From an uncultured Collinsella sp. (GTDB taxonomy: Bacteria; Actinomycetota; Coriobacteriia; Coriobacteriales; Coriobacteriaceae): 25,536 nucleotides of DNA. Below are positions 15,110 through 21,995 of this stretch, piece by piece. A program made the position numbers and the translations under genes. Below the pieces are notes generated by a model. That model made no database searches, was not told the DNA's origin, and worked only from the letters and a program-made list of their open reading frames with translations. How positions within the stretch are numbered: the stretch's first letter is position 1; every line of letters begins with the position of its first letter. The DNA lies in NCBI GenBank assembly GCA_902496275.1, contig CABVAC010000026.1, positions 1 through 25,536 of the forward strand, given 5' to 3'.

Positions 15110-15117
15110 TTAGGTAT

Positions 15118-15157
15118 TTACGCGGTTTTACCAAACCGCGTAACGGCTCGACGCTGC
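15118..15157 (+). repeat. Hairpin repeat unit 1 with TCGACGCTGC tail
   Basis: An 11-bp perfect stem (TTACGCGGTTT, loop TACC, AAACCGCGTAA) is followed after 4 nt by TCGACGCTGC. It begins 8 nt after the htpG stop codon. Unit 2 at 15164-15202 has the same layout and the same tail, with three compensated stem changes. Confidence 0.75.
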
Positions 15158-15163
15158 CCTCAG

Positions 15164-15202
15164 TTCCGCCGTTCTAACGAACGGCGGACCAGTCGACGCT
15201 GC
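15164..15202 (+). repeat. Hairpin repeat unit 2 with TCGACGCTGC tail
   Basis: A 10-bp perfect stem (TCCGCCGTTC, loop TAAC, GAACGGCGGA) is followed after 4 nt by TCGACGCTGC. The first 27 nt recur with one difference on the minus strand at 20709-20735. It directly abuts the large inverted repeat at 15203. Confidence 0.8.
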
Positions 15203-15302
15203 GCGGGCGCCAGAGCGACAACTTGTCATTCAAAGAGGACGGCATGACCAGAAGGTCTATGCCGTCCTCTTTTCATGCCAATTTGTTCGCTCTGGCGCCC
15301 GC
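15203..15302 (+). repeat. Large imperfect inverted repeat, copy 1 (includes htpG terminator)
   Basis: Outer arms 15203-15218 and 15287-15302 pair perfectly over 16 bp (GCGGGCGCCAGAGCGA on the left). The inner part, 15232-15272, is a long stem with loop AGAA flanked by GACC and GGTC and one bulged T, ending in CTCTTTT, and should terminate htpG transcripts. Related arm and core sequences occur at 20608-20703 (inverted) and 23285-23374. Confidence 0.8.
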
Positions 15303-15344
15303 TCGCTGGCATTGCCAAAACATCGACGTTGCCGTGGTCCTAAG

Positions 15345-15400
15345 TAGTCATTGGGGACGTTTTTGTTTGACTAGTCGTTTAAGAACGTCCCCGATGACTA
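15345..15400. repeat. REP-type GGGGACGTT palindrome
   Basis: Arms of 17 nt (TAGTCATTGGGGACGTT at 15345-15361 and its complement at 15384-15400) differ at one position. The 22-nt centre contains the palindrome GACTAGTC (15369-15376). Such GGGGAC-type palindromes are typical of repeats mobilised by REP-associated tyrosine transposases, but no such gene is in the window. Confidence 0.7.
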
Positions 15401-15457
15401 TTTGAATTGCTAATTTGTGCGGGTTGTGGTTTTGTGACCTGCTGAAATTTAGGATAC

Positions 15458-15470
15458 TGTACATCTGTAC
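15458..15470. promoter_or_regulatory. TGTAC repeat at the YhgE/Pip promoter
   Basis: TGTAC occurs twice with 3 nt between (15458-15462, 15466-15470), and GTACATCTGTAC also forms an inverted repeat. It overlaps the likely -35 of the next promoter, so it could be a repressor site. Confidence 0.35.
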
Positions 15471-15494
15471 GTTAACTCATCTTCGTAGTATATT
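15466..15494 (+). promoter_or_regulatory. Candidate promoter of the YhgE/Pip operon
   Basis: TGTACG (15466-15471), 17 bp and TATATT (15489-15494). The -10 is good and the -35 weak. It predicts a leader of about 50 nt before the ATG at 15550. Confidence 0.45.
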
Positions 15495-15549
15495 GCTACC
15501 CGCAAAACTCAACACCATTGTGCTTTGAGACGTTAAAGCGCCTACTACA

Positions 15550-18375
15550 ATGGTTGTCGATAGTACGATTCGATTTAACGACAGGATGGATGGTCCAAGC
15601 GTGAGTCTCGGCAGCAAACTATCCAATGCAAAGGTGTCCTTTGCGATATTTAAGCGCGACATTAAGCGACTGCTTGTGAACCCCGTCGCCCTGGTGGTTA
15701 CCCTAGGCGTGTGCGTTATTCCCTCGCTGTATGCCTGGTATAACATCGTGGCAAACTGGGATCCGTATGGAAACACCCAAGGCATCAAGATTGCTATCGC
15801 CAACAACGATCGAGGCACCCAAAACGACTTGGTGGGTGAGCTCAACGCTGGCGACAAAGTGGTCGACCAGCTCAAGGAGAATCATCAGTTGGGCTGGACG
15901 TTCGTCGACTCGACGGCCGATGCCAAGGAGGGCGTCGAGAGCGGCGAGTACTATGCCGCTATCGTGATTCCCAAGAACTTCTCGGATAACCTGGTTTCGA
16001 TGCTCGACGGCAACTACCATCAGCCCAAGCTCACGTACTACGTCAATGAGAAGAAGAGCGCCATTGCGCCCAAGGTTACCGATACCGGTGCAAACACCAT
16101 CGAGGAGCAGATCAACTCGGAATTTGTCTCTACGGTAGGCAAGACTGTTGCCGGTATCGCCAAGGATGCCGGTGTCGATTTAAAGGACAAGGCAACCCAG
16201 ACTCAGGACTCGCTGGCAAGTTCGGTGTCCGAGGCGTCCGACACCTTGGGCGAGGTGCGCGATTCGATTGGCGATATGAATGCCGCCATCGATAAGACGA
16301 GCGGCGCTATCGCCTCGGCTGATGCGGCACTTGCCGGCTTGCAAGGCCAGGCACCGTCGCTGACGCAGGCGATCTCCCAGGGCAACGACCTGCTGAGCGA
16401 AGCTCGCACCACGGCGGGCAACTCCATCACCTCGCTCTCCAAGGCGCTCTCGGAAGGCAGCCTTGCGCTCACCAAGACGTCGGCCTCTGCGAACGCTGCC
16501 ATCGGCAAGCTGACGGGCGCGGTCACATCTACGACCACCCGTATCGACAACTCGCTCGAGTCTCTTCAAGCGACGATCGACCACAATAAGGCCGTTATCG
16601 GGCACTTGGAGATTCTCGCCAATGACACGTCGACAGGTTCCGAGGAAATTGACGCGCGCATTGTATCGACCATCGATTTGCTTCGAGAGCAGAATGAAAA
16701 GCTTCAGAGCATCAAGGACGGTCTGTCCGCGCAGTCGAGCGCCATGGCGAATGACGCAGCGGCTGTTTCGGGTGCCAGTGACGCTATCAATAACGCAATT
16801 CATACCGGTGCGACCAACCTTGGCCAAGCCCAGACGGACTTGGGCCAAAACGCGCTGCCGAAGGCCTCGAGCGCGCTCGACTCTTTTGCTGCCGTTTCGG
16901 GCGACCTGACCGGTATCGTCTCGGGTATGACACCTACACTTGCAAATGCGCGCGGCACGTTGGCGCAGCTTAGCGCTACGCTCGGCCAGGCCAAGACCAC
17001 GCTGTCCCAGACCGATTCCTCGCTTGCCAAGGTCCAGGACAAGCTTGCAACCGCCGCCAATGACATCGCGGCGCTGCAGACCTCCGAGTCCATGGGCGAG
17101 CTGGCCGATCTGATGGGCGTCGATGTCAATGACGTGGCAGATTTCATGGCATCTCCGGTTGAGCTCGCGTCCAAGTCGATCTATCCGGTTAAGAGCTTCG
17201 GCTCGGGCATTGCCCCGTTCTATACCAACCTGGCGCTTTGGGTGGGCGGCTACGTGCTTATCGCCATCTACAAGCTCGAGGTCGATCGCGAAGGCATCGG
17301 CAGCTTTACCGCGCGTCAGGGCTACTTTGGCCGCTGGTTGCTCCTGGTGATCCTGGGCGCGTTGCAGGCCATCATCGTTACGGTAGGCGATCTGGTGATT
17401 GGCGTGCAGTGCGTCAGCCCGCTGCTGTTCGTGCTGGGCGGCATCGCCATTTCGTTCACCTACGTCAATATCATCTATGCGCTGTCCACCACGTTTAAGC
17501 ATATCGGCAAGGCTATCGGCGTCATTCTCGTCATCGTGCAGATCCCGGGTTCGTCGGGCATGTACCCCATCGAGATGATGCCCGGCTTCTTCCAGTGGCT
17601 GCACCCGCTGCTGCCCTTTACCTACGGCATCAATCTGCTGCGCGAGACGGTCGGCGGCATGTATTCGTTCAACTACCTGTTCAACCTGTGCATTCTGGGC
17701 GTGTTCTTGATCGTGGCGCTCTTTATCGGCCTGCAGCTGCGTCCGCTGCTGCTCAACCTTAACCTGCTCTTTGATAAGCAGCTTTCCACGACGGGCCTCA
17801 TGATCTGCGAGTCCAACGACCTGCCGCGCCAGCGCTATTCGCTGCGCACGGCCATGCGCGTCATGCTCGATTCCGATTCGTACCGTCGCGAGCTGCTCGA
17901 TCATGCCGTGGCGTTTGAGCATCGCTACCCGTACTACATCAAGGGCGGTTTTGCTGCCGTGGTAGGCGTGCAGGTCCTGCTCTTTGTGCTCTCGACGGTG
18001 CTCGATATCGACAATAACGGCAAGATTATCCTGCTCGTTATCTGGATCATTTCGGTTATCGCCATCTGTGGCTGGCTCATCAACATCGAGTACATCCGTG
18101 CGAGCCTCAATACCCAGATGCGTATCTCGGCGCTTTCGGACGAGGACCTTCGCCGCGAGATGCGCGAGCACACGGCTGCCATCCCTGCTGCCCGTCGCAT
18201 GTTTGGTCTCAACGCCAGCGAGCGGGGCACCAAGGACAGCGAACAGCCCACGAGCCGTCTGCCGCATATCGGTGCGCATCGTAAGGCTCAAGATGTCGAC
18301 GACGTTGACAACGTAAGCGGAAACGACGGGGACACCACCCCGCTTGGCAAGCACTCTAAAGGAGGTGAGGCATAA
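15550..18375 (+). CDS. YhgE/Pip-family membrane protein, large form
   Basis: This 941-aa protein has the YhgE/Pip (phage infection protein) layout. A first membrane helix (about 45-67) is followed by YAWYNIVANWDPYGNT, a family signature. Then comes a long outside region (about 75-550), much of it Ala/Ser/Thr-rich and likely coiled coil. A multi-helix ABC-2-permease-like domain (about 555-740) contains FGSGIAPFYTNLALWVGG and LPFTYGIN. Beyond this it has an extra part with two more helices (about 798-845) and a charged cytoplasmic tail, not present in its neighbour. The start is uncertain: ATG 15550, ATG 15586 or GTG 15601, none with a strong ribosome site. Family members include the receptor Pip and EsaA of type VII secretion. 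The exact role here is unknown. Confidence 0.88.
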   Translation: MVVDSTIRFNDRMDGPSVSLGSKLSNAKVSFAIFKRDIKRLLVNPVALVVTLGVCVIPSLYAWYNIVANWDPYGNTQGIKIAIANNDRGTQNDLVGELNAGDKVVDQLKENHQLGWTFVDSTADAKEGVESGEYYAAIVIPKNFSDNLVSMLDGNYHQPKLTYYVNEKKSAIAPKVTDTGANTIEEQINSEFVSTVGKTVAGIAKDAGVDLKDKATQTQDSLASSVSEASDTLGEVRDSIGDMNAAIDKTSGAIASADAALAGLQGQAPSLTQAISQGNDLLSEARTTAGNSITSLSKALSEGSLALTKTSASANAAIGKLTGAVTSTTTRIDNSLESLQATIDHNKAVIGHLEILANDTSTGSEEIDARIVSTIDLLREQNEKLQSIKDGLSAQSSAMANDAAAVSGASDAINNAIHTGATNLGQAQTDLGQNALPKASSALDSFAAVSGDLTGIVSGMTPTLANARGTLAQLSATLGQAKTTLSQTDSSLAKVQDKLATAANDIAALQTSESMGELADLMGVDVNDVADFMASPVELASKSIYPVKSFGSGIAPFYTNLALWVGGYVLIAIYKLEVDREGIGSFTARQGYFGRWLLLVILGALQAIIVTVGDLVIGVQCVSPLLFVLGGIAISFTYVNIIYALSTTFKHIGKAIGVILVIVQIPGSSGMYPIEMMPGFFQWLHPLLPFTYGINLLRETVGGMYSFNYLFNLCILGVFLIVALFIGLQLRPLLLNLNLLFDKQLSTTGLMICESNDLPRQRYSLRTAMRVMLDSDSYRRELLDHAVAFEHRYPYYIKGGFAAVVGVQVLLFVLSTVLDIDNNGKIILLVIWIISVIAICGWLINIEYIRASLNTQMRISALSDEDLRREMREHTAAIPAARRMFGLNASERGTKDSEQPTSRLPHIGAHRKAQDVDDVDNVSGNDGDTTPLGKHSKGGEA

Positions 18376-20565
18376 ATGAAAAACATCCTGCACCTGTTTA
18401 AGCGCGATGTCCAAAACGTGTCCCGCTCCGTGATCGGCTTGGTTGTTGTGATGGGCCTGATCATCGTGCCGTGCCTGTACGCGTGGTTTAACATCGCCGG
18501 AAGCTGGGATCCCTACGGCAATACCGGCAACCTTAAAATTGCAGTGGTCAACACTGACGAGGGCTACGAGAGCGATCTGATTCCCGTCGAGGTCAACGTG
18601 GGCGAAAACGTAACCGCCACCCTGCGCGGCAACGAGAACTTCGACTGGGTCGTCCTCAACGACCGCGATAAGGCGATTGAGGGCGTTAAGTCGGGCGCAT
18701 ACTATGCGGCCGTTGTTATCCCTAAAAGTTTTAGCGCAGACATGATGACGCTCTTCTCGACCGACGTGAAGCACGCCGATATCGAGTTCTATGAGAACCA
18801 GAAGGCCAACGCCATCGCACAGATCGTGACCGAGAAGGGCTCGAGCGCCGTCCAGAGCCAGGTCAACGAGACCTTTACCAAGACCATTACGACTATCGGC
18901 CTTAAGACCGTGTCCAGCCTGCTCGACTATATGAGCACCGACCAGGTGAGCAACTTTATCGCCAATCTGTCCTCTACACTGGGCGATTCGGTCGAGGACC
19001 TGCAGGACGTTCAGGCGAGCGCGACGTCACTCGCGGGCATTTTGAGCTCTACGTCCGATTCGTTGACATCGGCGGGTGGCATGCTCAAGCAGACGGGCAC
19101 CGTTGATGAGTCGACGAAGCAGCTGATGGAGCACGCCAAGAACGGAATCAATGATTCCAAGGAAGCGCTCAAGGCCGCCAGCGATGCCGTTGACGCGGCG
19201 ATTGACGGAAGCGCGGGCTCGTTCGACAACGTGTCCGCCGAGCTTGCGAAGGCATTCGATGCCGCGAATCAGCATGTTGACCTTACGGTGTCTCAGCTCA
19301 ACGAAGCCGCAGCGGCGCTCAATACGCGTGCTGACGATATCGATGCGATGGCCGATCGGCTCCGCAACCTTGCCGACCAGGTGAGTGATGACAAGCTCAA
19401 AGACGGCCTCAAGTCCGCTGCGACGTCGCTGGGCAGAATTGCCGCGGAGTACCGTAACAATGCGAAGGACCTGACGGCGACCGCAAAGTCCCTTTCGGGC
19501 AGCATGGCGGAGGTCAACAATTCGCGTGCCGAGGTCGACCAGGCCATCGCCGATGCCAAGGCGGGTATCTCGGGTGCCAAGTCCGACTACGATTCTACGT
19601 TCTCGGTTAAGGCCAAGGAGCTCAAGAAGACCATTTCGGGCGTTCTGGATTCCCTGAACGGTATCTCGGGTGACTTGGATAGCGCCGTGAGCGGTCTGAC
19701 CGACGCCTCTGGTTCGCTCGCGAAGGGTCTCTCCAAGGCTGCAAAGCTGGTCAACAAGGCTTCCAATCAGCTGGGCGAGGCGTCGGACAAGATCAGTGCC
19801 TTTAAGGACGAGCTTGATAGCGCTCTGATCTCGGGTGACCTGGCCATGATTAAGACAATGATTGGCAGCGACCCCGAGGGCCTCGCCGTGTCGCTTTCCG
19901 GCCCCGTTGCGCTCGATCGCAAGCCGGTCTATCCGATCCGCAACTACGGCTCGGCTATGGCGCCGTTCTACACGATTCTGTCGCTATGGGTCGGCTCGAT
20001 CGTACTGGCGGCCATGATGAAGGTTTCGGTTGACGATGAGCTTATCAACGAGCTCATCCCCGTGCGCCTGCACGAGATCTACCTGGGTCGCTACCTGTTC
20101 TTTGGCGGTCTGGCTCTGCTGCAGGCAACGCTCGTGTGCGCGGGCGACATTCTGTTCTTTGGCATCCAGTGCGACAATCCCCTGCAGTTTGTGCTGGCGG
20201 GCTGGGTCGCGAGTCTAGTGTTCTCCAATATCGTCTACACGCTTACGGTATCGTTTGGAGATATCGGCAAGGCCCTCGCCGTCGTGCTGCTGGTCATGCA
20301 GGTCGGCGGTTCGGGCGGTACGTTCCCCATCGAGATGACCGGCCCCGTGTTCCAGGCGATCTACCCGTTCCTGCCGTTTACTCACGGCATCAACGCCATG
20401 CACGCCGCCATGGCCGGTGCCTACCATATGGAGTACTGGATTGAGCTGGGTATCTTGGCGAGCTACCTGATTCCGTCGCTGGCCCTGGGCGTCGTCTTCC
20501 GCCGTCCGGTTATCAAAGCTAACGACTGGATCATCGAAAAGCTGGAGAGTACTAAATTAATCTAG
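18376..20565 (+). CDS. YhgE/Pip-family membrane protein, short form
   Basis: This 729-aa paralogue starts right after the stop codon of the larger gene. AAAGGAGGTGA, close to a perfect ribosome site, lies in the last codons of that gene, so the two are cotranscribed and probably translated in step. The layout is the same: membrane helix 1 (about 18-40) followed by LYAWFNIAGSWDPYGNT, a long outside Ala/Ser/Asp-rich coiled-coil-like region to about residue 520, and a C-terminal multi-helix domain (about 526-715) with YGSAMAPFYTILSLWVGS and LPFTHGINAMHAAM. It lacks the two extra helices and charged tail of its partner. A heteromeric envelope complex is a reasonable inference from the tandem arrangement. 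Confidence 0.9.
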   Translation: MKNILHLFKRDVQNVSRSVIGLVVVMGLIIVPCLYAWFNIAGSWDPYGNTGNLKIAVVNTDEGYESDLIPVEVNVGENVTATLRGNENFDWVVLNDRDKAIEGVKSGAYYAAVVIPKSFSADMMTLFSTDVKHADIEFYENQKANAIAQIVTEKGSSAVQSQVNETFTKTITTIGLKTVSSLLDYMSTDQVSNFIANLSSTLGDSVEDLQDVQASATSLAGILSSTSDSLTSAGGMLKQTGTVDESTKQLMEHAKNGINDSKEALKAASDAVDAAIDGSAGSFDNVSAELAKAFDAANQHVDLTVSQLNEAAAALNTRADDIDAMADRLRNLADQVSDDKLKDGLKSAATSLGRIAAEYRNNAKDLTATAKSLSGSMAEVNNSRAEVDQAIADAKAGISGAKSDYDSTFSVKAKELKKTISGVLDSLNGISGDLDSAVSGLTDASGSLAKGLSKAAKLVNKASNQLGEASDKISAFKDELDSALISGDLAMIKTMIGSDPEGLAVSLSGPVALDRKPVYPIRNYGSAMAPFYTILSLWVGSIVLAAMMKVSVDDELINELIPVRLHEIYLGRYLFFGGLALLQATLVCAGDILFFGIQCDNPLQFVLAGWVASLVFSNIVYTLTVSFGDIGKALAVVLLVMQVGGSGGTFPIEMTGPVFQAIYPFLPFTHGINAMHAAMAGAYHMEYWIELGILASYLIPSLALGVVFRRPVIKANDWIIEKLESTKLI

Positions 20566-20607
20566 CGCAACAATGTAAACGCTGATGCTGCGGCAATGTC
20601 AGCGAGC

Positions 20608-20703
20608 GAGCCGCATTTGCGCCAAGGTGACGTGAAATGAAAGGGCGCTGACCTTCTGGTCGCGCCCTTGAAATTGAACGTCAGATTGGTGTGAATGCGG
20701 CTC
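20608..20703 (-). repeat. Large imperfect inverted repeat, copy 2 (inverted)
   Basis: The inner hairpin is AAGGGCGC, bulged T, GACC, loop TTCT, GGTC, GCGCCCTT (20641-20669). Outer arms from 20608 and up to 20703 pair over GAGCCGCATT, then CCAA and TGACGT with mismatches between. Read on the minus strand, the core is GACCAGAAGGTC plus a bulged base, as in copy 1, and CTTTCAT follows in the same place. So this copy is inverted relative to copy 1. Confidence 0.75.
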
Positions 20704-20708
20704 CGGCC

Positions 20709-20735
20709 GGTCCGCCGTTCGGTAGAACGGCGGAA
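20709..20735 (-). repeat. Inverted copy of hairpin repeat unit 2
   Basis: The stem TCCGCCGTTC and GAACGGCGGA with loop GGTA is the reverse complement of 15164-15190 with one loop difference over 27 nt. It lies 5 nt from the large inverted repeat, mirroring the order seen at 15164-15302. Confidence 0.8.
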
Positions 20736-20790
20736 CAAAACGCTTTAGTGGGCTGGATTGCACGGGTTGCTTGGTTGTTGCTACAGTAGC

Positions 20791-20828
20791 GGGGCGTGCC
20801 GGGGGTCCGGCGCGTCCCGTTTTTATTT
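20791..20828 (+). terminator. Terminator-like hairpin upstream of the EamA permease
   Basis: CGGGGCGTGCCGG and CCGGCGCGTCCCG pair over 13 bp with two G-U pairs, followed by GTTTTTATTT. It lies about 65 nt before the next start codon. It ends no visible gene, as the previous CDS stops at 20565, so it may be a leader attenuator; TACAGT (20782-20787) before it is a weak -10. Confidence 0.65.
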
Positions 20829-20895
20829 GACCATGAGGCGGCACGCAGCCTTACGCGTGCGGACACCACGCCCAGTTTGAGTGTGAGGATGTTCC

Positions 20896-21879
20896 ATGGC
20901 CCAATACGCTGCCAACGAAATCGAAAACTTGCCCGATAGCCCTGTTGCTCGCGAGGACCTAGGCGCGGGCGGCACCTCCCGCGGCGCCGGCGCTCGCTCG
21001 CCGCTGTTCTGGAAAGTTCTGCTGCTTTCGGTGGCGATTATCTGGGGCTACTCCTTTACCACTATGAAGGATGCGCTCGACACCATTCCGGTGTTCGAGC
21101 TGCTCTATGTACGCTTTCTGCCCGCAGCGTTGGTCATGTTTGCCGTCTTCCACAAGCGCATCATTGCACATTTCAACGCTCGCAACCTGATCGTTGGCCT
21201 GAGTATGGGCGTGCTCATGTGGGCGGCCTATGCGTTGCAGACGGTCGGTCTGGCACATACTACGGCGGGCAAGAATGCTTTTTTGACGGGCACGTACTGC
21301 ATCCTTGTGCCGTTCGCGAGCTATTTTCTGAGCGGCGAAAAACTCACCCGCTATAACCTGGGCGCGGCACTGCTGTGCTTGGCGGGCATTGGTTTGGTGG
21401 CGCTCGATAGCGTTGAATTCAACATCGGTGACGTCATTACGCTGGCGGGTGCGGTCTTTTTCGCCATCCAGATGGCGGTGACTGCCAAGTACGGTCGCAA
21501 AATGGACATCAACGTCATCACGTTTTGGATGTTTGTGGGCAACGGCGTGCTGAGCCTGGCAACGTCGCTGCTATTCGAGACCCAAGCGCCTCTGTCCGTG
21601 TGGACGCCGAGCTTTATCACTGCGATGGCGTTTCTCTCGGTGGGCTGCACATGCGTGGCTCTGCTCATCCAAAACGTCGGCCTGGCGCATGTCCCGGCCT
21701 CGACGGGCTCGCTGCTCCTTTCGATGGAGTCGCCTTCGGGTGTGCTGTTCTCGGTGCTGCTGATGGGGGAGGCGCTCACCTCGCGCCTGCTCGCCGGCTT
21801 CGCGCTCATCTTCCTGTCGATTATCTTGAGCGAGACTCACTTCGATTTTTTGCGTCGAAAGCCGCGCCCGCAATTGTAA
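20896..21879 (+). CDS. EamA-family drug/metabolite transporter (DMT permease)
   Basis: This 327-aa protein has a polar N-terminal tail of about 40 residues and then some ten membrane helices in two EamA halves. Family marks are ILWGYSF-like IIWGYSFTTMKDAL in helix 1, RFLPAALVMF in helix 2, and the second-half segment SLLLSMESPSGVLFSVLLMGEALT with its conserved E and P-x-x-x-L-x-x-x-x-x-x-E pattern. DMT permeases export or import small metabolites, and the substrate cannot be told from sequence. ATG at 20896 has GAGGAT 8 nt upstream. A terminator follows, so it is probably a single-gene unit. Confidence 0.9.
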   Translation: MAQYAANEIENLPDSPVAREDLGAGGTSRGAGARSPLFWKVLLLSVAIIWGYSFTTMKDALDTIPVFELLYVRFLPAALVMFAVFHKRIIAHFNARNLIVGLSMGVLMWAAYALQTVGLAHTTAGKNAFLTGTYCILVPFASYFLSGEKLTRYNLGAALLCLAGIGLVALDSVEFNIGDVITLAGAVFFAIQMAVTAKYGRKMDINVITFWMFVGNGVLSLATSLLFETQAPLSVWTPSFITAMAFLSVGCTCVALLIQNVGLAHVPASTGSLLLSMESPSGVLFSVLLMGEALTSRLLAGFALIFLSIILSETHFDFLRRKPRPQL

Positions 21880-21891
21880 ACAACTTGTTGC

Positions 21892-21917
21892 GCCGCCCTC
21901 CCGGGGCGGCATTTTTT
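21892..21917 (+). terminator. Terminator of the EamA permease gene
   Basis: GCCGCCC pairs with GGGCGGC across a short loop and is followed by ATTTTTT. It lies 13 nt after the stop codon. Confidence 0.9.
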
Positions 21918-21943
21918 ATGCCTCGCCCTTAAAGTAGTACCTT

Positions 21944-21965
21944 GCACTTTATGCTATCAAAGTGC
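21944..21965. promoter_or_regulatory. Inverted repeat before the M20 gene
   Basis: GCACTTT and AAAGTGC (7-bp arms, 8-nt spacer) lie 30-52 nt before the start codon. TATGCT within it could be a -10, and TTGCAC overlaps the left arm. It looks like a repressor operator. Confidence 0.4.
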
Positions 21966-21995
21966 TTGCTGCAAAAACGATACTGGAGGGCATCT

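Noticed and set aside
15110..15549. CRISPR array or gene in the repeat-rich gap
   Set aside because: The repeats are palindromic and unequally spaced with no unique equal-length spacers, and no frame with a ribosome site is found.
16180..18774. 864-codon open frame on the minus strand
   Set aside because: It is antisense to the large YhgE/Pip gene and runs into the second one. Its product is Arg/His/Asp-rich with no domain, as expected for a shadow frame.
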